This document shows, piece after piece, positions 1-8,910 of a DNA stretch of 64,000 bases. Origin of the DNA: an uncultured Nostoc sp. GTDB taxonomy: Bacteria > Cyanobacteriota > Cyanobacteriia > Cyanobacteriales > Nostocaceae. Below the pieces are notes generated by a model. That model did no database searches. It was not told where the DNA came from and saw nothing but the letters and a program-made list of their open reading frames with translations. The stretch is taken from positions 1 through 64,000 of the forward strand of contig NZ_CALMFY010000088.1 of assembly GCF_937863485.1 (NCBI RefSeq), given 5' to 3'. The translations under genes were made by a program, and so were the position numbers. Each line of letters starts with the position of its first letter. The stretch's first letter is position 1.

Positions 1-551
1 AGGGATTTAGGGTGAGGGCAAAAACTACGGTTCTCAACATAGATGAGGTTTAATTTCCGTTAGACAACTTGAGAATTTTCTTAATTGAGATACTGTAAAT
101 CAATCGCGACAAATTCGTTACAACTTCTTATTAAACGTTTCCCAAGAGATTCAAGATATTATCGAAAATCGACGTTTTACCTGGGAAGCAAACGACCCTC
201 TAAATGCGTTTCCTGTTTTAAACGCCAACCTGATAGCCGAAAGCAAGTTTTTGATGTTAATTCACTAGTACGTTACGGCGTAAATAGAGCAACCATTTAA
301 AATCCCGAAAGAGCTTGTTGCATAATACTTTTGAATGCATGACTTTTGAATGCATGACTTCCGCCTTGCGGTACTAGCCGCCACCCTGAATACTACCATC
401 TGGGATGATAGTGCTATAAAGAATAACTCAATATCAATTATTACTATGCATTAAAAATCGCTAATTGCACAATATATGGGTAATATTATCGACATAATAC
501 TTTTTATAGAGTATAAGAATTTATTGTTACTTATAAGGAGTTGTGTTAAAG
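1..551. other. Gene-poor left edge with MITE-like repeat
   Basis: No convincing gene is seen here. An open frame without a start codon runs from about 89 to 268 and could be the tail of a decayed gene; it stops exactly where a MITE-like repeat begins (265-377). The rest, 378-534, is AT-rich and should hold the promoter of the gene that starts at 552. An AAGGAG ribosome binding site lies at 535-540. Confidence 0.5.
265..377 (+). repeat. MITE-like dispersed repeat, copy 1
   Basis: The unit starts with CTAGTACG and ends with GCGGTACTAG, so the termini are inverted repeats of CTAGTAC. A related copy lies in inverted orientation at 33367-33523. The copies share blocks including AATAGAGCAA, CATTTAAAA, AAGAGCTT, TAATACTTTTGA and TGACTTCCGCCTTGCGGTAC. 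This copy lacks the internal palindromic module of the other and instead carries a duplicated TTTTGAATGCATGACT block. There is no coding capacity, and no transposase is visible in the window. Confidence 0.75.
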
Positions 552-2489
552 ATGATTCCCCCTAGTGTGTTTTCTAAGTACCGTAGCGAAGATGTTCTGA
601 TTGCAAAGCTGAAGTTTCTGAAATCAGCAAAGCTTTTATTTTTTAGTTTTTCAGTATTATCTTTTACCGTAGGCATGGTAGCGGTAAGTATAGCATTCTT
701 GGGTACAAGCCTGGGTAGTGCGTCAGCGAAGCTCGCCGTTGGCGAAGCCTCTCGTAGAGAAGGCATCGCTCAGATTCCATTGACACCAAATTCAGCACCT
801 CTGGGTGAAAAGGGAAGTTCTCAGGTGAACGTGCTGTTTGTCAACCCAAGTGGCGGAGATGACAGCAGAGGTAATGGCAGCGAATCCGCTCCTGTGAAAA
901 CGATTACCCAAGCGTTGCGATTAGCTAATACCAATACTGTAATTATGCTCTCCACGGGCACTTATAGCGCCGAGACAGGAGAGATTTTCCCCTTAATATT
1001 GAAACCGGGTGTTTCAATTCAAGGCAACCCTAGCAATCAAGGAAAGGATATTATCATTCAGGGAGGTGGTGATTACCTGAGCCGGAGCTTTGCCGGTCAA
1101 AATGTCGCAATTGTCGGAGCAAACCAAGCCTTCCTGACTGGGGTGACGGTGACGAACTCCAATCACCGTGGTTACGGTTTATGGATTGAATCTAGCAATC
1201 CGGTAGTCGCAGAAAATACATTTATTGGTAGTACACAGGATGGGATTTCCGTCAGTGGTAATGCTGCACCTACCATTAGCAAGAATTATTTTGATCGCAA
1301 TGGAGCCAATGGCATCACAATTGCCGGTAACTCCAGTCCCCAAGTCAAGGAAAATGTCTTTCACCAAACGGGTTTTGGGATCAATATTGCCCAAAATGCC
1401 GCTCCTATAGTCATAGGCAATCAAATTCAGAATAATAGATCGGGAATTGTGGTACAAGCAAATGCCCGCCCGATTTTACGGAATAATTCTATTCAAGATA
1501 ATAAAGAAGATGGTTTAGTTGCGATCGCTCAAGCAATGCCAGATTTGGGTAATGCATCCGAACCTGGGGGTAATGCATTTCAAAATAATGCTCGTTACGA
1601 TATTAACGCCAGCGCTGCTAAACAAGTGATTTCTGCTGCTGGTAATAATCTTGTGAGTAGTCGCATCACTGGCAAGATAGATATTAACGGTACAACAGCA
1701 CTAGCAACCCAAAATTCTCAACCCGCCCCTGTACCCAATAATGTGTTACGAGAAATACCATCAACTGGAGAAATCACCTTTTCGGCTGCTGATGTTTCTG
1801 AAACTACTAATTCACCAAATAATCCTGTTTCTACACAATTAAACAGTCAATTGCTGCCATTAGTGCCAGCTAACATGCCACTTTCCGTGCCCATATCCAA
1901 TCAACAGCAAGCCACCTCTAAAGTTGCCGGTTTTCCTACTCCTAGCAGCTTGTCAAGAAGACAAATACCAACTAACACTTCAAGAGTTGCAACTTCCAGT
2001 CCAGCAGAGCCGCCTGATAGACCACAGTTGAATTATGTGCGGATTGATCCTAATACAATTGAGTTTACGGCTCCTCAGTACCCATCCAATTCAGTAGCAC
2101 AGCCACCAGTTCCGAGCGTGAGGGATCAAACACAGCAGCCATTACCAATACTAGAAACTGCTGCCCCAAATGCTGAAGCACTTTTGCCAGTTCCCAATCA
2201 CAATATCCCCATTGCTAATACTCGCAATATGCGAACAAGTTCTGCAAGTATTCCCTATAGTGGTAACTCTGCAAGACAACTTGGTGTACGTTATCGCATA
2301 GTAGTTCCACTCTTCACTAATAAAGATCAAGATTTAGTAAGATTCCTTGCTCCTGATGCATTTCCCACAGTTTGGCAAGGTCAAAGAGTTATGCAAGCAG
2401 GAGTATTTAGTAGTGAATATAACGCTAAAGAAATGCTAAAAACTCTCTCTAGCAACGGTTTAAGGGCCATTATGGAACCGTTGAATTGA
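552..2489 (+). CDS. Exported DUF1565-type right-handed beta-helix protein with SPOR-like C-terminus
   Basis: The product is about 645 residues. An N-terminal hydrophobic segment (about residues 30-57) suggests a signal peptide or anchor. A DUF1565-like region follows (NPSGGDDSRGNGSESAPVKT), then repeated turns of a parallel beta-helix (pattern G-x-x-I-x-x-N-x-A-x-P-x-I) to about residue 370, a long Pro/Ser/Asn-rich linker, and a C-terminal segment (VFSSEYNAKEMLKTLSSNGL) resembling a SPOR peptidoglycan-binding repeat. The role is probably cell-surface or envelope; no catalytic site is identified. ATG at 552 is chosen over GTG at 543 because AAGGAG ends only 2 nt before the GTG but 11 nt before the ATG. 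Codons at about 724-774 derive from a dispersed palindromic repeat, which is unusual. Family assignment is good; function is unknown. Confidence 0.8.
   Translation: MIPPSVFSKYRSEDVLIAKLKFLKSAKLLFFSFSVLSFTVGMVAVSIAFLGTSLGSASAKLAVGEASRREGIAQIPLTPNSAPLGEKGSSQVNVLFVNPSGGDDSRGNGSESAPVKTITQALRLANTNTVIMLSTGTYSAETGEIFPLILKPGVSIQGNPSNQGKDIIIQGGGDYLSRSFAGQNVAIVGANQAFLTGVTVTNSNHRGYGLWIESSNPVVAENTFIGSTQDGISVSGNAAPTISKNYFDRNGANGITIAGNSSPQVKENVFHQTGFGINIAQNAAPIVIGNQIQNNRSGIVVQANARPILRNNSIQDNKEDGLVAIAQAMPDLGNASEPGGNAFQNNARYDINASAAKQVISAAGNNLVSSRITGKIDINGTTALATQNSQPAPVPNNVLREIPSTGEITFSAADVSETTNSPNNPVSTQLNSQLLPLVPANMPLSVPISNQQQATSKVAGFPTPSSLSRRQIPTNTSRVATSSPAEPPDRPQLNYVRIDPNTIEFTAPQYPSNSVAQPPVPSVRDQTQQPLPILETAAPNAEALLPVPNHNIPIANTRNMRTSSASIPYSGNSARQLGVRYRIVVPLFTNKDQDLVRFLAPDAFPTVWQGQRVMQAGVFSSEYNAKEMLKTLSSNGLRAIMEPLN
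724..771 (+). repeat. Dispersed palindromic repeat inside the beta-helix protein gene
   Basis: The stretch contains GTTGGCGAAGCCTCTCGTAG followed by AGAAGGCATCGCT, a typical Nostoc dispersed repeat. It shares the CCTCTCGTAGAGAAG block with the intergenic repeat at 54430-54530. It is translated in frame just after the hydrophobic leader, giving the peptide AKLAVGEASRREGIAQ. Confidence 0.7.
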
Positions 2490-3254
2490 GTAGGGAATTG
2501 GGCATTGAAAATGGGGTATGGGACAAAAGATATGGAATTGGCGAGAAAAGCACCTCAAAATGAATATTGATCCACTTGAGAGAGCGATCGCTTTCCGACT
2601 GGGGGGAGGCATCGCTCTTTTAGTCAAGGGGGTGATCGTATTTTGGGAAGTTGGTCAAAAGGCGATCGCAGTTAGGCATAAGTTATAGCATTCGCGTTCC
2701 TTTTCATTCCTTTTTTTGATTGTCATTGGCGATCGCGGTTCAAAATGAAATCAATCGACTTGAGACAACGATGCACTTCAAAATGAAATCAATCGACTTG
2801 AGAGAGCTATCGCTTTTCTAATGTAAAAGAGGCAATCGCGGTTTCATCAAGGGAGCGATCGCACACCCTTATATCTGCGCCGATTTGGCGACTTGCGTCT
2901 GGATACAGCAGGCTCAGTTTTTTCCGTTTTACCAACTTTCGGTGATTGGCGATCGGCTAAGATATCCAGGGCAGACAAATGACGAAACTCGACGGAACAA
3001 GGGGTAGCGTTACCATCAGTATCCCAGATTTTTATCGTTTTACCAACATTCGGTTATTTGTTGGATTTACAAAATATTTTTAAGGGCGTTTATTTTAGTT
3101 GCCTTCATGATAGCGGGTTATTTTTGACAAGCGAGGTACGCTCACCGTCGAAAATAACCCGTTATTGGGGTGTGTTCCACCAAATGGCTCTTTCGTGACA
3201 TGCTGCATAAAGGAGTGCTGTTTATGACCTTAAGCATATTTATCGCGCAAGGAT
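2490..3254. repeat. Repeat-rich, HIP1-rich spacer
   Basis: No gene is seen. The spacer is dense in GCGATCGC-related sites. A 27-bp unit (TTCAAAATGAAATCAATCGA then CTTGAGA) occurs exactly at 2739-2765 and 2777-2803, with a diverged copy at about 2554-2583. Two related TTTTACCAAC(T/A)TTCGGT blocks lie near 2930 and 3038. A hairpin at 3114-3161 pairs CGGGTTATTTTTGAC with GTCGAAAATAACCCG (one mismatch) and lies between the convergent flanking genes, so it may also terminate transcription. Confidence 0.7.
3114..3161. terminator. Hairpin between convergent genes
   Basis: A 15-bp stem with one mismatch surrounds an 18-nt loop that itself contains GCGAG/CGCTC. There is no clear T-tract, so it could be a repeat rather than a true terminator. 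It sits just downstream of the stop of the WD40-Roc-TIR gene. Confidence 0.35.
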
Positions 3255-6200
3255 TTAAGATTTTCGTTCATCTGTAATTCCCCACCTTAGTTGTGTCATG
3301 GGATCGGGTTCTAACTGGCGAAAATCAACCCACGTTATGTTTGCTAGAAAAGGTGGTAATTCTTTTGGAGTTTGAACACAATCTGGAAGCAGTACAGGAA
3401 TAACCGGACATCGTCGTTTAACAAATTCCTGCAAAAAAGCATCTAATTCTGCGTCTTGCCAGGGGCCAGTATTATTCTTTCCAATAAAGACAGCCACAGC
3501 TTTTATATTCCTGATCTGTTCTTCCAATGCCCGTCGCCAGGGCAAACCGGGTCGGAGTTCCCATTCATCTAGCCAAGGCAAAATCCCTAATTCTTTAAGC
3601 TTTTGGCCAATGAGCTTGACATTTGGCTTATCATCGCTGTTGTGGCAGAGAAATACGTCGAAGTCTTTTGTTGCAATTTTCCCTTGAACTGAAGAAGTCG
3701 CAGTTTCACGATTGCGTTGCAAGTTGGCAGTTTTATCCATTTCTGCAAGAGTGGATGCCTGTGTTTCTGTTATTTGCTCTGCCTGTTCTGGATCTATCAA
3801 AGAAATAGGAGTTTCACCACAAACGCTACAACCAATCCAGTCAAAACCACGTTCACGCCGCATCTGGATATACTGTTCAGGAATTGTTGCACCACAATTA
3901 TGGCAAGCAAAAATGCGCCGCTGTTTGATACTTTCTGCTAACGCCCGTCGCTTCAAATGAATCAGGATGTAGTCTTCAAATTGAGAGCGGGTTTGTTCAT
4001 TTGCCGCTCTGTCAAAAAAGAGTATTAATTCTCCCTTACCCTCTTGAACTTCCCGTAAGAACATACCGCATAATCCACCCACTTTTGCTTTGTAAGTTGC
4101 GGCATTCTTCCATAAGTCTTGTTTGATAAAAAATCCACTTCTTGTGAGCCTCACGGCTAAAGTCGCATAAATATTGAGAATTGCACCTTCAAATTCAAAG
4201 ATTACTGTTTGACCTTCTGGATTAGGTGCATCGGGCCATTCACGGGTAAATTGTGATGGAAATACCAAATACGCGACATCGTCCGCCGATTGGCGTAACA
4301 CTAACTCGTGGCATAGTAACTCTTCAACCGTTGCAATTAGCAGTAGTTCTTCGAGCGCTTTATCCTTAATTCGCTCATCTTCTGACATACGAAAACGCCC
4401 GTGTCGTGCATCTTCTTCAGCGATACTGCCTAAACCATCAGGTTCATCCTTAGCAGCATTAATTAGAGCAGAAGCGTAAGCATCAAGCAATTCGGGTTGC
4501 AGTAAAATATAATTTCCAAAAGAAATTCGTCGGATTAAGTCCCTCGACTCGACTCGTCCAATACAGATATCAAATTGGGAACGCAACTTTTCTGTCTCGG
4601 TAGGAGCGTTTTCAGATTTTAGGAATGCACGATATAGGTCATCTACTGTAGATAACAATCGCTCGGCTTTTTTCTCTGCAATTAAGAAATCTTTGATTTG
4701 CTGGAAGAGTTTTGTTGAGCTGACGCTTGGCAAAGCTTTCCAATTAATAGCGTTGCGAATTGCATCGACGAGTTCTGGAATTTTCCACCCCTCTTTGGCG
4801 CTAGTTTCAAAGTATCCATCAAAGCCTAATTCCTTTACCCATGTATCGATACGCTTTGGACTAACGCCGATACCACCCCGATCTGCACGAGCAGCAACCA
4901 GAAATTTCTTTAATGAAGAAGTACTAGAAGACTGAAGCCGTTGTGCTTGAGTGAGCGCCCGATCCCAGTGGCGCACTCCAGCGAAGGGATCGGTTTCACT
5001 ACGAGTATCGAAGATAATGAGAGCGACAGCTACTTCGTTTAGGTGCAATTGATGAATCAAACGATAGCCTGGTTGCCCTGCCAGATCCCATAGCATAGTT
5101 TCACGAGTCTCTGCTTGAGAACTTTCTACAATGCCTTCCTTCTCAAACGTCCAAACTCGCCGTCCGTGAGTTGATTCCGTTGGCTGGAAGTATTCGCCAC
5201 TTAGCACTAAACCAAGTCCAGATTTTCCTACTCCGCTATCTCCTACTAAAACAACTTTGGCATTGGCATAATGAACCGAAGATGAAACAGAAGGAACAGT
5301 CGATAAGGTAGGAAAGTCTAACTCCCAGATATGGATGATCGTGTCCTTTTCCCCAAGTGTGGCGAGAATAGGCAGCTTTGGATTGAAGGCAACGCTAGAG
5401 AGCCATTTACCCGAAGTGGATTCATGAATAACTGCTACAGTTTCCCAAGTTTTGCAATTCCAGAGTCGAACAGAGTTATCCAGAGATTTAGATACAAGAA
5501 ATTGACCGTCAAAGGAAAAAGAAACATCAGTGACTGCATCTGCATGGCCTTCAAGAACCCTAGTTAGCGATCCAGTTGCAGTATCCCAGAGCATGATAGT
5601 ACCATCAAGAATTGCTGATGCCAACACTTGACTATCCGGCGACCAAGCTATACCAAGAAATTTGCTATTTTCTAAATTTATGGACTCGGGGGATGTTTGA
5701 GTTATGTAATAAGCTACTAGCTCTAATTCATTTGTCTCGGCTAACTCGGCGTGCAACTTCCTTAGCTCTGCCATTTCAGCTTCTATGCTTTCCTTATTTT
5801 GAATCTCTATTAGAGTACTCAATATCTCTTTCAATTCTTGTGTTAATTGTTGTAACTTTTCTATCTTTTCTAAGTGCTTTTGCCGAGCAGCATTAATATT
5901 GTAAAGACTAATGCTAGTTAGATTTTGATCTAATAAGGCTAGCATTTGCCCGCTTAAATCCCAAACAATATTACCTAAACTTTTGTGTTCTAGTAGTTCA
6001 TCTAATAGCTCACCAAAAGATTGACGTTTATACAAAAAATTTTCTGAGTAAAGATTCAAATTATTTTTAATAATTATATTATCACTCTTTATCTTCAGAC
6101 TAATACTAACATTAAAAAGAGTTTCCTCAAGAATATTAAAAATCTTTTTCAAAACAGTTGGATTAACATTGTATTGTCTATAATGTTTCCTTGCTAGTAG

Positions 6201-6707
6201 AACATACTTTTGTAATCGTAGAGAAAAATTTTCAAGTTTTGCCCCTAGTTCCTCTATTTTTTTTTCGGTTTGTGCATCCCAAAACTGAATTTCTTTATTA
6301 TTATGGTAATGGCTATTTCTTGATGCTAACGTCTTTCCAGATGGATTCCATGCGATCGCATTGCTGTTCTCATTTTCAATTGCAGATCGTAGATTGCCTG
6401 TGCTGGTATTCCAAATCTTTATTGTGTCATCGGCAGAGACTGATGCTAAAACTTCTCTATCTGGCGACCATGCTATTCCAAGTACAGTGTCTGTATGTCC
6501 TTCAAGTACGGAGATAAGCTCTCCAGTTTCTGTATTCCAAAGCTGAATTGTATGGTCTTTGGAGGCTGAAGCAAGATTTTTCCCATCCGCTGACCATGCA
6601 ATTTTAGTGATTATGTCACTGTGTCCTTCTAGGGTATAGCGCAGCTTGAAACCTAAAGGTGGTGAGAGAACCGAATTTTCTTGCTCTGAACTTGCTACTT
6701 CAGACAT
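3255..6707 (-). CDS. WD40-Roc(GTPase)-zinc ribbon-TIR protein
   Basis: This 1150-residue protein is built as a sensor-switch-effector. WD40 repeats occupy about residues 20-150 and 345-465 (LEGH...LASAS...IQLW units), separated by a helical coiled-coil insert at about 150-345. A Ras-like Roc GTPase follows at about 482-660: P-loop GDSGVGKS (489-496), DLAGQ (541-545), a weak G4 (ARAD, 606-609) and SAK (636-638). A COR-like region spans about 660-925. A four-Cys zinc ribbon is formed by C935, C938, C960 and C963. A TIR domain covers about 1014-1135, with DVFLCHNSDD and WLDEWEL, and W1083-E1087 matches the W-x-x-x-E that holds the catalytic Glu of NAD-cleaving TIRs. By inference the TIR is an NADase effector gated by GTPase/WD40 sensing, as in defence or cell-death proteins. 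It is monocistronic. Confidence 0.88.
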   Translation of the reverse strand: MSEVASSEQENSVLSPPLGFKLRYTLEGHSDIITKIAWSADGKNLASASKDHTIQLWNTETGELISVLEGHTDTVLGIAWSPDREVLASVSADDTIKIWNTSTGNLRSAIENENSNAIAWNPSGKTLASRNSHYHNNKEIQFWDAQTEKKIEELGAKLENFSLRLQKYVLLARKHYRQYNVNPTVLKKIFNILEETLFNVSISLKIKSDNIIIKNNLNLYSENFLYKRQSFGELLDELLEHKSLGNIVWDLSGQMLALLDQNLTSISLYNINAARQKHLEKIEKLQQLTQELKEILSTLIEIQNKESIEAEMAELRKLHAELAETNELELVAYYITQTSPESINLENSKFLGIAWSPDSQVLASAILDGTIMLWDTATGSLTRVLEGHADAVTDVSFSFDGQFLVSKSLDNSVRLWNCKTWETVAVIHESTSGKWLSSVAFNPKLPILATLGEKDTIIHIWELDFPTLSTVPSVSSSVHYANAKVVLVGDSGVGKSGLGLVLSGEYFQPTESTHGRRVWTFEKEGIVESSQAETRETMLWDLAGQPGYRLIHQLHLNEVAVALIIFDTRSETDPFAGVRHWDRALTQAQRLQSSSTSSLKKFLVAARADRGGIGVSPKRIDTWVKELGFDGYFETSAKEGWKIPELVDAIRNAINWKALPSVSSTKLFQQIKDFLIAEKKAERLLSTVDDLYRAFLKSENAPTETEKLRSQFDICIGRVESRDLIRRISFGNYILLQPELLDAYASALINAAKDEPDGLGSIAEEDARHGRFRMSEDERIKDKALEELLLIATVEELLCHELVLRQSADDVAYLVFPSQFTREWPDAPNPEGQTVIFEFEGAILNIYATLAVRLTRSGFFIKQDLWKNAATYKAKVGGLCGMFLREVQEGKGELILFFDRAANEQTRSQFEDYILIHLKRRALAESIKQRRIFACHNCGATIPEQYIQMRRERGFDWIGCSVCGETPISLIDPEQAEQITETQASTLAEMDKTANLQRNRETATSSVQGKIATKDFDVFLCHNSDDKPNVKLIGQKLKELGILPWLDEWELRPGLPWRRALEEQIRNIKAVAVFIGKNNTGPWQDAELDAFLQEFVKRRCPVIPVLLPDCVQTPKELPPFLANITWVDFRQLEPDPMTQLRWGITDERKS

Positions 6708-7124
6708 ACTGTCACTCCGTTTGGCACGAACTAAAGGATTCTAGAAGATTAAGGTCTACTGAGTTTTTTTCACGCAATCAAATAGGACTCCTATAGTTGA
6801 ATTATATTTATAATACTTTTCAGCGCGATCGCCTTTGTTGGAAGTTAGGTTGAGCTAAGGAAACCCATCATCTAATACTCCAACACGACTTTGAAGTACC
6901 TCAAAACGACTTTGAAGTACCTCAAAACGACTTTGAGGTATCTGTTGCTTATTTGATGTTACTTTTTTGACAAATTTAATAAATACCTCAGTACAATCCA
7001 CTAAAAATAATTAGGTCGATCTTAATTTGCTTTAATTTTTCCGAATTATTTCTCAGAGAAGTTTATGGTTGCATTGGCTAGAGTACATGCAGTAATCCTA
7101 TAACTTCCTTCAGGAGCGCATTTT
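6708..7124. other. Divergent spacer with 21-bp tandem repeat
   Basis: This spacer carries the promoters of the divergent WD40-Roc-TIR gene and the small gene at 7125. It holds three tandem 21-bp units at about 6885-6947, one HIP1 site near 6825, and AT-rich sequence. A CAGGAG ribosome binding site lies at 7111-7116. Confidence 0.55.
6885..6947. repeat. Three tandem 21-bp direct repeats
   Basis: The unit is ACGACTTTGAAGTACCTCAA plus A. The second starts at 6906 and the third, diverged at its end, at 6927. They lie about 180-240 bp upstream of both divergent genes, so they could be iterated protein-binding sites or a simple tandem repeat. Confidence 0.8.
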
Positions 7125-7547
7125 ATGGCACGACTAAAACGCAGTTCACTGACTCTCGAAAACGCTCTCCGTCGAATTGCAGGAATGCGATCGATTAGCC
7201 CGACGCTAGAATTTGGCAACGGATTAAATTTGACAGACTACGACAGCCGCATCCAAACCTTGCAAACCCAGCTATCAACCTACAACACTTTACTCTCTAG
7301 CATAGATGAAATGGCAGGTCGCCTCTCTCTAATTGAAGAAGAATTGCGCGGCTACTCTGAAAAGATGTTAATGAGTGTGGCAACCCATTATGGCAAAGAC
7401 AGTTTGCAATATATGCAGGCGGGAGGCAAGCCACGCAAGAAATTATCACGCCGTTCGAGCAACACCCAATCCCCATCTGAGAGTACAGCTACAATCTTGA
7501 ATGGTGCAAACAACAATAGTAGAGAAACCTCTGTTGTTTTACCTTAA
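7125..7547 (+). CDS. Small conserved-looking hypothetical protein
   Basis: The product is 140 residues and is not recognised. A basic N-terminus is followed by a predicted helical, coiled-coil-prone middle (about residues 38-90, TLQTQLSTYNTLLSSIDEMA and following). A basic patch (GGKPRKKLSRRS) and a low-complexity Ser/Thr/Asn tail complete it. There is no signal peptide or membrane segment. A CAGGAG box 8 nt upstream supports the ATG. Codon use looks native. It stands alone between a divergent gene and a convergent one. The real-gene call rests on the ribosome binding site, length and codon pattern. Confidence 0.65.
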   Translation: MARLKRSSLTLENALRRIAGMRSISPTLEFGNGLNLTDYDSRIQTLQTQLSTYNTLLSSIDEMAGRLSLIEEELRGYSEKMLMSVATHYGKDSLQYMQAGGKPRKKLSRRSSNTQSPSESTATILNGANNNSRETSVVLP

Positions 7548-7626
7548 TCGTTTAACTGCATCATCCTGACCGATTCAGTTATCAGTTTACTGTTCACTGT
7601 TCACTGATAAGTAATCTCCCTACTCC

Positions 7627-8856
7627 CTATCCTGGCTTATGATCCAAACGAGTCGCTTGCTCTAGAGCAGCTTTTTCTTTGGCTCGACGAACATAAGGTT
7701 GTAATTGGGCGCGATCGCAACCTGTTAAAATAATCAGGTTTTCTAAGGTGATCCCCCGCATTAACATTTCTACGCGCCAGGTTTGTTGTGCCTGGGCTAT
7801 AGCTGGCGTTTGTCCTTGAGGAGTTAATAGTCCATCACTCCATACTTGCCAACGTGTCTGAAGTTCTGATTCTGAGAGTGGTTTGCCTGTTTCATTCAAA
7901 AACATGGCTGTTTGAGCATCTTTACGGCTTTTGTGCCATTTAATTAGAGGATTATTAGTGAAAGACCCATAGCGTTTGCCCAGAATCCACTGATTCACAG
8001 GTACTTGACGAACAAGTCCTGGGATTGTGATTTGCAGGAAGTGCCCTTGGGTATCATAGATTTGGTGTGATCGCTCCAAGCTAATTATTTCTGTGGCAGA
8101 TAATCCAGCCCCAAATAACACATAAGCCAGAGCATAATCTCGTACTCCCCATTTTCTGGCTTGTTGCAGAATTTCATGAACTAAACTAGCTGGTAAATCA
8201 GTTACTTCTGTGGTAGTGAAGCCTCCTTGTAAGGAGTTTGTTGCTGATTCCGCTGAAGATGACATGGCTCCATGTAAAAACAACTCCACCAAATTTTCCA
8301 GAAAATCATCCCGATCCTCCCAAAGTTCGTGAAATTCGCTGGTGAACTCGATTACGGCATATCCTAAGATCATGCCATTGAGCAAACTGGCTAATTTTTC
8401 TGCGGGTAAATAGGTATTTAAGTGTCCTTGCTGGATTACAGTAGCTAAATACTGTGCTACATAGCGGTTTGCCTCTGTTACTCCCCTGCCTAGTGCGCGG
8501 CGATTTTCTGCTGGGAATTGGTCGGCTTCACCGACCACAGACCGCACGAACTCTGGCACTCGTTCTAATGCATGTAAGCTATCACTTGCATAATCTTTTA
8601 GAGCTTGGTAGACATTGCCGGGAGGCGTTGCCCGCCGCACCAGCGACTCACCTAAATCCTTGAAAGCTGCGGACTCTTCCAGCACAGCCAAAAGCAGTCC
8701 ATGCTTATTGCCAAAATTCCGAAATAGAGTCACTTCGTTGACTTCGGCTTTTTCAGCAATTTGGCGGGTTGTGGTAGCACTAACTCCCTGAGCAGAAAAT
8801 AATTCAAGTGCAGCTTGAATCAGGCGTTGACGAGTGGAAATGAGTTGAGACGACAT
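7627..8856 (-). CDS. TetR-family regulator fused to a degenerate tyrosine-recombinase-like domain
   Basis: The product is about 409 residues, twice the usual TetR size. A TetR helix-turn-helix lies at about residues 10-60 (TTRQIAEKAEVNEVTLFRNF) with an alpha-helical ligand domain to about 200. The C-terminal 180 residues resemble the catalytic domain of tyrosine recombinases: RDYALAYVLFGAGLSATEI matches the first-arginine motif with Ser in place of Arg, and LTGCDRAQLQPYV matches the LGH...Y motif with Cys for His but the Tyr kept. It should therefore be inactive for strand cleavage. ATG at 8856 is preferred to TTG at 8868 because the palindromic operator (8864-8880) would otherwise overlap the coding start. 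It is divergent from the desaturase gene, which it probably controls together with itself. Confidence 0.82.
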   Translation of the reverse strand: MSSQLISTRQRLIQAALELFSAQGVSATTTRQIAEKAEVNEVTLFRNFGNKHGLLLAVLEESAAFKDLGESLVRRATPPGNVYQALKDYASDSLHALERVPEFVRSVVGEADQFPAENRRALGRGVTEANRYVAQYLATVIQQGHLNTYLPAEKLASLLNGMILGYAVIEFTSEFHELWEDRDDFLENLVELFLHGAMSSSAESATNSLQGGFTTTEVTDLPASLVHEILQQARKWGVRDYALAYVLFGAGLSATEIISLERSHQIYDTQGHFLQITIPGLVRQVPVNQWILGKRYGSFTNNPLIKWHKSRKDAQTAMFLNETGKPLSESELQTRWQVWSDGLLTPQGQTPAIAQAQQTWRVEMLMRGITLENLIILTGCDRAQLQPYVRRAKEKAALEQATRLDHKPG

Positions 8857-8863
8857 AGAGAAA

Positions 8864-8880
8864 TGCAAGTGGCACTTGCA
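8864..8880. promoter_or_regulatory. Palindromic operator, probable TetR site 1
   Basis: TGCAAGTGGCACTTGCA is a perfect 17-bp palindrome with one central base. It lies 7 bp from the ATG of the TetR-type gene in the divergent intergenic region. A regulator binding here would repress its own gene. Confidence 0.75.
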
Positions 8881-8910
8881 CGGATATCAGAGTTCTGCTA
8901 GCATAACAAA

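Noticed and set aside
85-300. 71-codon open frame at the left edge
   Set aside because: It runs into the MITE-like repeat and a different start-less frame looks more protein-like; no ribosome binding site. Not called as a gene.
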